Below are positions 8,968 to 16,245 of a stretch of 64,000 nucleotides of DNA, piece by piece. The notes below the pieces were generated by a model, which was not told where the DNA came from, ran no database searches, and was given only the letters and a program-made list of their open reading frames with translations. The DNA comes from Gammaproteobacteria bacterium (lineage in GTDB: Bacteria > Pseudomonadota > Gammaproteobacteria > JACKNK01): contig JACKNJ010000002.1 of the NCBI GenBank assembly GCA_024234895.1, positions 501,001-565,000 of the forward strand. The letters are read 5' to 3'. Made by a program: the position numbers and the translations under genes. Within the stretch, counting starts at the first letter, position 1. Each line of letters opens with the position of its first letter.

Positions 8968-10293
8968 ATGAGTCATGCCGATCTGTCCAGCGCGCTGACC
9001 CGCGAATTCCTCGCGCGCCGCCCCGACGCCGCCGCCAACCACATTGAAACGCTGTCGACCGAGGCGGCGCTGCAACTGCTGACCCCGCTGCCGGCGGAAC
9101 TGGTCACGCCGGTCTGGGAAGCCCTGCTGCCCAACGTCGGGCGCAACCTGCTGCTGGCCGCCGAGCCGGCGCTGGCGCGCAAGGTGCTGAACCGCATGCA
9201 GCCGCCGCGCGCGGTCGCGTTGCTCAGCGGCATGGAGGAAGAGGAACGGGAAGGCCTGCTCGCCCAGGTCACCGATTTCGCCCGCCGCGACCTGCTGCGC
9301 CTGCTCGAATTCCCGCCGGATTCCGCCGGTGCCCTGATGGACCCGCGCGTGCTGGTGATGCGCCCCGAATTGAGCGTCGCCGACGCGCTCGAACGCCTGC
9401 GCCGCGAGAGCCGCCGCCGGCGCGCGGTGCGTGGACGCCGCGTGCTCTACGCCGTCGACGAGGAGCACCGCCTGCTCGGTAGCGTCGATCTGCAGGAACT
9501 TGCGCTCGCGCCGCTCGACACCCCGCTGGCCGCGCTGCTGGAGCCGATCGCCGGCGTGGTCAACGCGCTCGACGACAAGGACGACATCGTCGCGGCGCTG
9601 TCCAGCCACGATCAGAGCAGCCTGCCGGTGGTCGACAACGACGGCCACCTGATCGGAGTGGTGCGCGAGGACCAGTTGCTGCGCACCGCCCGCGAACAGG
9701 CGGTCACCGATCTGCAGACCCTGTTCGGTGCCAGCGCCGACGAACGCGCGCTGTCGCCGGTGGTGTTCACCGTCGCCAAGCGCCTGCCGTGGTTGCAGAT
9801 CAATCTGCTCACCGCCTTCCTGGCCGCCGCCGTGGTCGGCCTGTTCGAGGACACCATCGCCCGCTTCACCGCGCTGGCGGTGCTGCTGCCGGTGGTCGCC
9901 GGCCAGTCCGGCAACACCGGCGCGCAGGCGCTGGCGGTGGTCATCCGCGGCCTCGCCTTGCGCGAGATCCGTCTGCTGCAATGGCCGGCGATCCTGCGCA
10001 AGGAACTCTTCGTCGGCCTGATCAACGGCCTGGGCGTGTCGGCGACGACCTGCCTCGGCGTCTATCTGTGGTCCGGTTCCGCCGGCCTGACCCTGGTCAT
10101 CGGCCTGTCCATGGTCGCGTCGATGCTGATTGCCGGCATCGCCGGCGCGGGCGTGCCGCTGCTGCTGACCCTGTTCCGGCTCGATCCGGCGCAATCCTCG
10201 TCGATCGTGCTGACCACGGTCACCGACGTGGCAGGCTTCTTCAGCTTCCTCGGCATCGCCACCCTGCTTGCCGATCTCCTCCCCGCGGGTTGA
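8968..10293 (+). CDS. mgtE: Magnesium/divalent cation transporter MgtE
   Basis: This 441-residue protein starts at ATG 8968, four bases after the previous stop. It has the MgtE layout: helical N domain (~1-125), two CBS domains (~130-255; LVMRPELSVADALERL and VVNALDDKDDIVAALSSHDQSSLPVVDNDGHLIGVV in the second), a plug helix and five TM helices. The family signature VVAGQSGNTGAQAL lies at about residues 308-322, and the conserved SSSIVLTTVTDVAGFFSF stretch is near the C-terminus. In this family the cytoplasmic domains sense intracellular Mg2+ and gate the channel. The Mg2+ preference over other divalent ions is taken from the family. Confidence 0.92.
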   Translation: MSHADLSSALTREFLARRPDAAANHIETLSTEAALQLLTPLPAELVTPVWEALLPNVGRNLLLAAEPALARKVLNRMQPPRAVALLSGMEEEEREGLLAQVTDFARRDLLRLLEFPPDSAGALMDPRVLVMRPELSVADALERLRRESRRRRAVRGRRVLYAVDEEHRLLGSVDLQELALAPLDTPLAALLEPIAGVVNALDDKDDIVAALSSHDQSSLPVVDNDGHLIGVVREDQLLRTAREQAVTDLQTLFGASADERALSPVVFTVAKRLPWLQINLLTAFLAAAVVGLFEDTIARFTALAVLLPVVAGQSGNTGAQALAVVIRGLALREIRLLQWPAILRKELFVGLINGLGVSATTCLGVYLWSGSAGLTLVIGLSMVASMLIAGIAGAGVPLLLTLFRLDPAQSSSIVLTTVTDVAGFFSFLGIATLLADLLPAG

Positions 10294-10376
10294 GCGTTCG
10301 CGCCGGGCCGGCTGAGCCCGCTCAAGGCAGGCAGCCCCACCACAGAGCCAAGTCATCACCGCGCTACGCCCCCACC

Positions 10377-10441
10377 GTAGGAGCGGCTTCAGCCGCGATC
10401 GGCGTTGATCGGAGGTCGTTCGCGGCTAAAGCCGCTCCTAC
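10377..10441. repeat. REP pair (BIME) upstream of RAYT
   Basis: A forward REP (GTAGGAGCGGCTTCAGCCGC...) and its inverted partner (...CGCGGCTAAAGCCGCTCCTAC) enclose about 20 bases. The following tail AACAGCGGGCCGCACCCCC is repeated after the next pair at 11059, so pair plus tail forms a direct duplication around the transposase gene. Confidence 0.9.
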
Positions 10442-10534
10442 AACAGCGGGCCGCACCCCCGACGGCGCTCCTACGGGTGGCAAGGCCACGGGGCGCGTAA
10501 CATGCGGGGCTTTCCATGGAATGGGAGTTGAACC

Positions 10535-10990
10535 ATGCGCCCAGGACACCGCGCTCTACGCCGAGGCCGCGTCTCCCTGCCGAATCAGGCCTACCTCGTC
10601 ACCACCGTGACGGCAGGTCGGCTTCCGGTATTCGCTGACCTTTACGCAGGCCGCCGCGTGGTCCGGGAAATGCGCCGGCTGCACATGGCGGGAACGGTTG
10701 AATCCCTGGCATTCGTGGTGATGCACGATCATCTGCACTGGTTGTTCACGCTGCCTGACGGGGCGCGGCTGTCCCGCGTCGTGCAGCTACTGAAAGGCCG
10801 CAGCGCCCGCAACCTGGGTGCCGCGATCTGGCAACGCGGTTACCACGACCACGCGATCCGAAAGGACGAGGACTTGCAGGCCACCGCCCGTTACATCGTG
10901 GCGAACCCGCTGCGCGCGGGCCTGGTGGAACGCATCGGCGATTACGCCTTGTGGGACACGATCTGGCTCGACGCCGCCCTTTACCCGTAG
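10535..10990 (+). CDS. REP-associated tyrosine transposase (RAYT)
   Basis: This 151-residue protein is a Y1-type HUH-superfamily transposase. The metal-binding His pair is in VVMHDHLHWLF (about residues 64-74). The catalytic Tyr candidates lie in GYHDHAIRK and ARYIVANPLRAGLVERIGDYALWD, the latter a hallmark of the RAYT group. ATG 10535 follows GGGAG at a 7-base gap. RAYTs nick and join single-stranded REP hairpins. Here the gene lies between REP pairs at 10377 and 10987, and a third pair follows at 11099. Its stop codon TAG is part of the downstream REP (GTAG at 10987-10990). It probably served or still serves the GTAGGAGCGGC repeats in this window. Confidence 0.93.
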   Translation: MRPGHRALRRGRVSLPNQAYLVTTVTAGRLPVFADLYAGRRVVREMRRLHMAGTVESLAFVVMHDHLHWLFTLPDGARLSRVVQLLKGRSARNLGAAIWQRGYHDHAIRKDEDLQATARYIVANPLRAGLVERIGDYALWDTIWLDAALYP

Positions 10991-11058
10991 GAGCGGCTTC
11001 AGCCGCGATCGGCATCCGATAAAACCCGAACGCCCTTCGCGGCTGAAGCCGCTCCTAC
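10987..11058. repeat. REP pair (BIME) overlapping RAYT stop
   Basis: Forward and inverted REP copies are separated by about 28 bases. The GTAG at the left end supplies the RAYT stop codon. The 3' tail repeats the AACAGCGGGCCGCACCCCC tail seen after the 10377 pair. Confidence 0.9.
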
Positions 11059-11098
11059 AACAGCGGGCCGCACCCCCCGACGGCGTTACGCGCAAACC

Positions 11099-11171
11099 GT
11101 AGGAGCGGCTTCAGCCGCGATCGGTGTTAGTGATCATCGCCTCCGCTGCTCGCGGCTGAAGCCGCTCCTAC
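11099..11171. repeat. REP pair (BIME) upstream of Na/Pi cotransporter gene
   Basis: A third REP pair of the same family, ending about 35 bases before the next start codon, so it lies within the likely promoter or 5' leader of that gene. Confidence 0.9.
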
Positions 11172-11206
11172 AATGAGGCCAGGTTCGACGTTTCGGAGAT
11201 TTGCGC

Positions 11207-12940
11207 GTGGACGGTTCGATCAATTTCGGGGTGATGCTGATCAACCTGGCCGGCGGCCTGGCGCTGTTCCTGTACGGCATGCACAAGATGACCGAGGCGC
11301 TGAAGATCGTCGCCGGCGGCAGCGCCAAGGCGATGCTCGGGCGGCTGACCACGAACCGGGTCAGCGCCGCCTTCGCGGGCGCGACGATCACCGCCGTGAT
11401 CCAGTCCTCGTCGATCACCACGGTGCTCGTGGTCGGTTTCATCACCGCCGGCCTCATGACCTTCCAGCAGTCGATCGGCGTGATCCTCGGCGCCAACGTC
11501 GGCACCACGATCACGGCGCAGATCATCGCCTTCAAGGTCACCAAGGCGGCGCTGTTCCTGATCGCCGCCGGCTTCTTCACCGAGATCGCCGCCCGCAATC
11601 CACGCCTGAAACAGTTCGGGGCGATGTCCATGGGCCTCGGCCTGCTGTTCTTCGGCATGGAGCTGATGAGCCAGGCGACCGCGCCGCTGCGTGATTACGC
11701 GCCGTTCATGACGCTGATGCAGGAGATGCGCAACCCGCTGCTCGGGGTGCTGATCGGCACCGTGTTCACGGCGCTGGTGCAGAGCTCCTCGGCGACCACC
11801 GGCATCGTCATCGTGATGGCCAGTCAGGGCCTGATCACGCTCGAAACCGGCATCGCGCTGGTCTTCGGTTCGAACATCGGCACCTGCGTGACGGCCTGGA
11901 TTTCGTCGATAGGCAAGCCGCGCGAGGCCTTGCAGGCGGCGGTCGCGCACATCGTCTTCAACGTCGCCGGGGTGCTGCTGTTCGTCGGCTTCATCCCGCA
12001 GTTCGCCGAGCTGATCCGGCACCTCTCGCCGGCATCGCCGGAACTGGCGGGCATCGCGCAACTGGCCGCCGAGACACCCCGCCAGCTCGCCAACGCGCAT
12101 ACGGTGTTCAACGTCTTCAACCTGCTGGTGTTCCTCGGCTTCACCAACACGCTGGCGCGCGTGGTGCTGTGGATCGTGCCGCCGCCCCCGCCGACGCCTC
12201 AGCCCGAAACCGAGCCGCTGTATCTCGACAGGATGTATCTGGATCAGCCCGCGCTGGCCCTGGACCGGGTGCGTCTGGAGCTCGCCCGCGTCGGCGAGAA
12301 GGTGCTGGGCATGGTCAAGGACAGCTTCCCGACCCTGCTGGTCGGCAGCCGCGAGCGTGTCGCCTCCCTGCAGAAACGCGACGAGGAGATCGATGCACTG
12401 ACCGATGCCATCCTGTTGTATCTACGCAAGATTTCGACGACAAACCTGGTCGATCCGCAGCCCTTCTATCTGCAACAGTACCTCGGCGCGGCCAACGATC
12501 TGGAATCGATCGCGGACGTGATCGAAACCGGCATCGCGACGGACAGCTACAAGCGCCTCGATCAGGACCTCGGCATCACCGAGGACACCGAGGACCGGCT
12601 GCGCGACATCTACCGGGAGCTGTACCTGATCACGCAGACGACCCTGGAGGCACTGACCGAGGACAACGCGGAGAAGGCGCAGGCGGTCATCGACGCGAAG
12701 CCGCATTTCATCGGCCTGATCGAGCGGGCGCGCGGCCACCTGTACGCGCAACTGCGCAACCAGGAGGCCAAGCACCTGGGCGATTTCAAGATCGAGACCA
12801 GCACGCTGGAGAACTTCCGGCGCATCCACAATCTGCTCCGGGCGATCTGCAAGCGGGTCTTGAAACCGGTCGCGCCGCCACCGCCGTCTCCAGAGCCGGA
12901 AACCACGCCGGATAACACCCCGAACACCCCCTCATCGTAG
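11207..12940 (+). CDS. Na+/phosphate cotransporter family protein with PhoU-like tail
   Basis: The product has 577 residues from GTG 11207 (TTG 11201 is an alternative; GGAG at 11193 fits GTG better). The first ~320 residues are membranous, with two inverted Na_Pi_cotrans repeats, each carrying the Q-S-S signature (TAVIQSSSITTVLVVGF and TALVQSSSATTGIVIVM). After a proline linker (PPPPPTPQPETEP), a helical PhoU-like domain fills about residues 370-550. This NptA/YjbB-type layout imports or exports phosphate, with the PhoU part probably regulating flux. The gene ends in a proline-rich tail whose TAG stop belongs to the following REP. No pho-box was identified. Confidence 0.9.
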   Translation: MDGSINFGVMLINLAGGLALFLYGMHKMTEALKIVAGGSAKAMLGRLTTNRVSAAFAGATITAVIQSSSITTVLVVGFITAGLMTFQQSIGVILGANVGTTITAQIIAFKVTKAALFLIAAGFFTEIAARNPRLKQFGAMSMGLGLLFFGMELMSQATAPLRDYAPFMTLMQEMRNPLLGVLIGTVFTALVQSSSATTGIVIVMASQGLITLETGIALVFGSNIGTCVTAWISSIGKPREALQAAVAHIVFNVAGVLLFVGFIPQFAELIRHLSPASPELAGIAQLAAETPRQLANAHTVFNVFNLLVFLGFTNTLARVVLWIVPPPPPTPQPETEPLYLDRMYLDQPALALDRVRLELARVGEKVLGMVKDSFPTLLVGSRERVASLQKRDEEIDALTDAILLYLRKISTTNLVDPQPFYLQQYLGAANDLESIADVIETGIATDSYKRLDQDLGITEDTEDRLRDIYRELYLITQTTLEALTEDNAEKAQAVIDAKPHFIGLIERARGHLYAQLRNQEAKHLGDFKIETSTLENFRRIHNLLRAICKRVLKPVAPPPPSPEPETTPDNTPNTPSS

Positions 12941-13020
12941 GAGCGGCTTCAGCCGCGATCGGCGGCGGCTTCGACTCCGCTCAGCCAGCGGCCGTTCTGA
13001 TCGCGGCTGAAGCCGCTCCT
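12937..13020. repeat. REP pair with nested half of another repeat family
   Basis: The GTAG of the forward REP is the stop codon of the upstream gene. Between the two REP arms lies one half of the GGCTTCGACTCCGCTCAGCC family, which is seen as full pairs at 52790 and 56091. The right arm ends CTCC rather than CTAC. Confidence 0.85.
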
Positions 13021-13079
13021 CCGATATGGCTTCGTTCTGTATCGTGGGCACATTACAACGCCGTCGTCAGGTCCCCCTC

Positions 13080-14822
13080 ATGTTCCGCATCCGTCGTCTC
13101 CACGACACCGCCCTGCCGATCAATCGCCGCGTGGTCGCGCAGATCCAGGACATCATCCGCGAGCAGTTCAGCGACGTCGCCGATTACAAGATCCGGCAGA
13201 TCCCCGAGAAGCTCGACAACCCGATGAAGTTCGACTTCCGTTCGGTGCTGTTCGTCTGCGACGACCGCCACGGGCGGGTGAAGGGTTTTGCGCAGTTCTC
13301 CGCCGACCCGACGCTCGGTTTCGGCTTCCTGGACCTGATCGCGCTGCCGGAATCGAACAAGGGCGGCGGCCTCGGCGCGGCCCTGTATGAGCGGGTGCGC
13401 GAGGAGTGTCTGAGCCTCGGGCTTGACTGGTTGCTATTCGAGTCGCTGACCGACCTGCCCGAATACAATCCCGACCCGGCGGAGTTGAAGATCAACCGCG
13501 CCCGGTTGCGCTTCTATGAGCGCGGCGGCGCGCGCCCGGTACTGGGCACGCTGGCGGAGCGCCCGCGCCGAGCCAATGCCGACAATGCCTATTTCCTGAT
13601 GGCCGACGACCTCGACGAGGACAAGCCGCTGTCCGCCGAATTCGCGCGCGAAGCGATGCGCGCGATCCTGCGCCGCAAGTACCGTCGGCGGATGCCGGCG
13701 CGCGAGATCGACGAGGTGGTGGCCTCGTTCCAGGACGATCCCGTCCGCCTGCGCCCGTACCGCTATATCAAGGAACGTCCGCCGGCGACGCCGCGCCGCG
13801 TGCCCTATGACCTGCGCATCGACCTGTGCGTGGCCGACCGCCACGACATGCACCACATCACCGACCATGGCTATGCCGAACTGCCGGTGCGGGTCGCGTC
13901 GATTCTCGACGAACTGAACACGACCGACCTGTTCGAGCGCATCCCGCGCCACCATTTCAGCGACAAGCACATCCTCGCGGTCCACGACGTCCACTTCGTC
14001 AACTACTTCCGCGAGGTCGCGATGACCATCGATCCGGATCGCACCATCTTCCCGGACGTGTTCCCGATCCGCCGCAACGTCGGCCTGCCGCGCAAGCGCG
14101 CCTCGCACCTCGGCTACTACTGCATCGACGTGTACAGCCCGATCAACCGCAATGCCTATCTGGCCGCGCGTGACGCGGTCGATGCGGCGCTGACCGCCGC
14201 GCGGGCGATCGAGACCGGTAGCGACATCGCCTACGCGCTGGTGCGGCCGCCGGGTCACCACGCCGGTCGCGATTCCTTCGGCGGCTACTGCTACTTCAAC
14301 TCCACCGCGATCGCGGCGCATCACCTGTCCGGGTTCGGGCGGGTCGCGATCCTCGATCTCGATTACCACCACGGCAACGGTCAGCAGGAGATCTTCTACA
14401 AGCGCGACGATGTGCTGACCGTGTCCATCCATGGCGACCCGGCGGTCGAATACCCGTATTTCAGCGGCTACAAGGAAGAGACCGGCGAGGGCGCGGGCCT
14501 GGGGTTCAACCTCAATCTGCCGCTCAAGCGCGGCATCGGCGGCGATGTGTACGCCAAGGCCCTGGCGCAGGCGCTCAAGCGCATCCGTGCGTTCAAGCCG
14601 GACATCCTGGTCATCGCGCTCGGTCTGGATACCGCGCAGAACGATCCATCCGGCAGTTGGCAACTGGTCGCCGACGATTTCAATGCCAACGGTCGCGCGA
14701 TCGGCGCGCTGGAACTGCCGACGCTGGTCGTGCAGGAGGGCGGCTACGACTGCGCGGTGCTGGGTCGCAACGCGCTGGCCTTCCTGTCCGGCCTGTGGGC
14801 CGCCTATCACGGCAAGAAGTGA
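13080..14822 (+). CDS. GNAT acetyltransferase fused to histone-deacetylase-family amidohydrolase
   Basis: This 580-residue protein starts at ATG 13080; ATG 13026 is an in-frame alternative inside less conserved sequence. Residues ~1-190 form a GNAT-like N-acetyltransferase domain (FDFRSVLFVCDDRHGRVKGF, then FLDLIALPESNKGGGLGAALYERVREE, the acetyl-CoA loop region). Residues ~245-580 form an arginase-fold deacetylase of the HDAC/acetylpolyamine amidohydrolase type. It has the catalytic His pair in RPPGHHAG (H393/H394), zinc ligands in LDLDYHHGNG (D426, D428, H430 region) and the late ALGLDTAQND motif. One chain therefore carries opposing acetylation and deacetylation activities. The substrate, protein lysine or polyamine, is not known. 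marC follows after five bases. Confidence 0.88.
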   Translation: MFRIRRLHDTALPINRRVVAQIQDIIREQFSDVADYKIRQIPEKLDNPMKFDFRSVLFVCDDRHGRVKGFAQFSADPTLGFGFLDLIALPESNKGGGLGAALYERVREECLSLGLDWLLFESLTDLPEYNPDPAELKINRARLRFYERGGARPVLGTLAERPRRANADNAYFLMADDLDEDKPLSAEFAREAMRAILRRKYRRRMPAREIDEVVASFQDDPVRLRPYRYIKERPPATPRRVPYDLRIDLCVADRHDMHHITDHGYAELPVRVASILDELNTTDLFERIPRHHFSDKHILAVHDVHFVNYFREVAMTIDPDRTIFPDVFPIRRNVGLPRKRASHLGYYCIDVYSPINRNAYLAARDAVDAALTAARAIETGSDIAYALVRPPGHHAGRDSFGGYCYFNSTAIAAHHLSGFGRVAILDLDYHHGNGQQEIFYKRDDVLTVSIHGDPAVEYPYFSGYKEETGEGAGLGFNLNLPLKRGIGGDVYAKALAQALKRIRAFKPDILVIALGLDTAQNDPSGSWQLVADDFNANGRAIGALELPTLVVQEGGYDCAVLGRNALAFLSGLWAAYHGKK

Positions 14823-14827
14823 TCGAT

Positions 14828-15463
14828 ATGGAGAACTGGAGCGAATACACCCGGCTGTTCATCGCCCTGACGGTCATCATGGACCCGTTCATGGCGCTGC
14901 CGATCCTGATCGCCGATACCGCCGGCTTCAGCCGCCCGGAACGGGCGCGGGTGGTGCGCATCGCCGTGTTCACGGTCACCGTGGTGTTGCTGGTGACGGC
15001 CTGGTCGGGGGAGTCGATCCTGACCTGGATGGGCACCAGCCTGGGTTCGTTCCGGGTCGGCGGCGGCATCGTGCTGCTGCTGATGGCGCTGGCGATGTTG
15101 CAGGCGCGCACCGATCGCTCGCGCACCAGTCCGAACGAACAACTCGATCTGGCCACGCGCGCCTCGATCGGTGTCGTGCCGCTGGCCATCCCGCTGCTGG
15201 CCGGGCCGGGCGCGATCTCCACCGTGATCATCGCGATGAACCGTTCGCAGGCCGAGACGCACGGCCTGATGGTGTCGCTGGTGATCGTGCTGGTGTCGCT
15301 GGTGCTGTGGCTGGTGCTGCACATGGCCGAGCCGATCGCGAAGGCGCTCGGCGACATGGGGCTCAAGATCCTGCACCGCCTGTTCGGCCTGATCCTGGCG
15401 GCGATCGCAGTCGAGGTCATGAGCAACGGGCTGAAGGAGTTGTTCCCGGTGCTGGCCGGTTGA
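14828..15463 (+). CDS. MarC-family integral membrane protein
   Basis: This 211-residue protein starts at ATG 14828, just after the previous stop. Six hydrophobic segments are visible. The conserved MarC/UPF0056 features are DPFMALPILI near the N-terminus, GGGIVLLLMALAMLQ in the third helix and GVVPLAIPLLAGPGAISTVI in the centre. The family is of unknown function; the old link to multiple antibiotic resistance has not held up. Close spacing suggests one transcript with the acetyltransferase-deacetylase fusion. Confidence 0.9.
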   Translation: MENWSEYTRLFIALTVIMDPFMALPILIADTAGFSRPERARVVRIAVFTVTVVLLVTAWSGESILTWMGTSLGSFRVGGGIVLLLMALAMLQARTDRSRTSPNEQLDLATRASIGVVPLAIPLLAGPGAISTVIIAMNRSQAETHGLMVSLVIVLVSLVLWLVLHMAEPIAKALGDMGLKILHRLFGLILAAIAVEVMSNGLKELFPVLAG

Positions 15464-15479
15464 TGCGCTGGCGGTATCG

Positions 15480-15551
15480 GTAGGAGCGGCTTCAGCCGCG
15501 ATCAGGGCCCGCAAAGCCCCCAACGCCGATCGCGGCTGAAGCCGCTCCTAC
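15480..15551. repeat. REP pair between convergent genes
   Basis: A complete forward/inverted REP pair lies between the 3' ends of marC-like and the convergent phosphoesterase gene. The hairpins may protect or terminate both messages, but no T-run is present. Confidence 0.9.
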
Positions 15552-15564
15552 TTGAGGGCCGGGG

Positions 15565-16092
15565 TCAGCCGTGGCCTTCGATGCCCGGAACCGGCAGCAG
15601 TTCGAATTGCATCGTCGCGAGATCGCCCATCACGTAGGTGGCCGGGCCGTCGAGGCCGGCGCAGCTGCCCGGGTCGACGACCTGCGTGGTGCCGCCCTTC
15701 ACGTTCGGCACGGTCTCGATGACGGCGCGGTGGTCGTGGCCGTAGCAGACCAGGTCCCAGTCCCCGGTCGCCGCCATGCCCAGGCCGTAGTGCGGGTAAT
15801 GGACGATGAAGACCTTGCGACCGCCCAGTTCGATGCCGGCGTCCTGCCCGTAATAGGTGTAGAACGTGCCGGGTCGATGCGAGCGGCGGGACAGCGCGAC
15901 CAGGTCGCCGGCGTTGTTGCCGTGGATGACATGCATCGGCAGGCCGACGTGCTCGCAGGCGCCCAGCGTGCTCGGCGCGACCAGGTCGCCGCAGTGGATC
16001 ACGGCCTCGGCGCCACGCGATTTCGCATCTTCGAGCGCGGAAACAAGCGCGCGGCGGTTGTCGTGACTGTCGGAAACGATGGCGATCTTCAT
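15565..16092 (-). CDS. YfcE/MJ0936-type metallophosphoesterase
   Basis: The product has 175 residues. It has the metallophosphoesterase signature blocks in order: SDSHDN at the N-terminus, IHCGDLV, IHGNNAG (the GNH/GNN motif), HYPHYG and CYGHDHR (GHTH-like) before the C-terminus. These ligate a two-metal centre that cleaves phosphodiesters or phosphomonoesters. The physiological substrate of this family is unsettled. It stands alone and convergent to marC-like, with its own upstream region facing the histidine kinase gene. Confidence 0.88.
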   Translation of the reverse strand: MKIAIVSDSHDNRRALVSALEDAKSRGAEAVIHCGDLVAPSTLGACEHVGLPMHVIHGNNAGDLVALSRRSHRPGTFYTYYGQDAGIELGGRKVFIVHYPHYGLGMAATGDWDLVCYGHDHRAVIETVPNVKGGTTQVVDPGSCAGLDGPATYVMGDLATMQFELLPVPGIEGHG

Positions 16093-16245
16093 GACGGGTG
16101 GTCGCGGAGTGTCAGGGAGGCGCGAAAGTGTATCAGCATTGTCTGATTGAGATCGTCCGCCCGGGCCGGCCCACCGTTGTTGCCGTAATTTGCTGACAAC
16201 ACTACTGTTTCCCGATCATCCGACCACCAGCGAAAAGCACTGCGC

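Noticed and set aside
8758..10359. 533-codon minus-strand frame over mgtE
   Set aside because: Shadow of mgtE, low-complexity with Gln/Arg/Gly repeats and no domain.
10377..15551. REP hairpins as Rho-independent terminators
   Set aside because: Most lack a T-run and occur in pairs of fixed geometry, also upstream of genes; they are dispersed repeats even if some affect mRNA ends.
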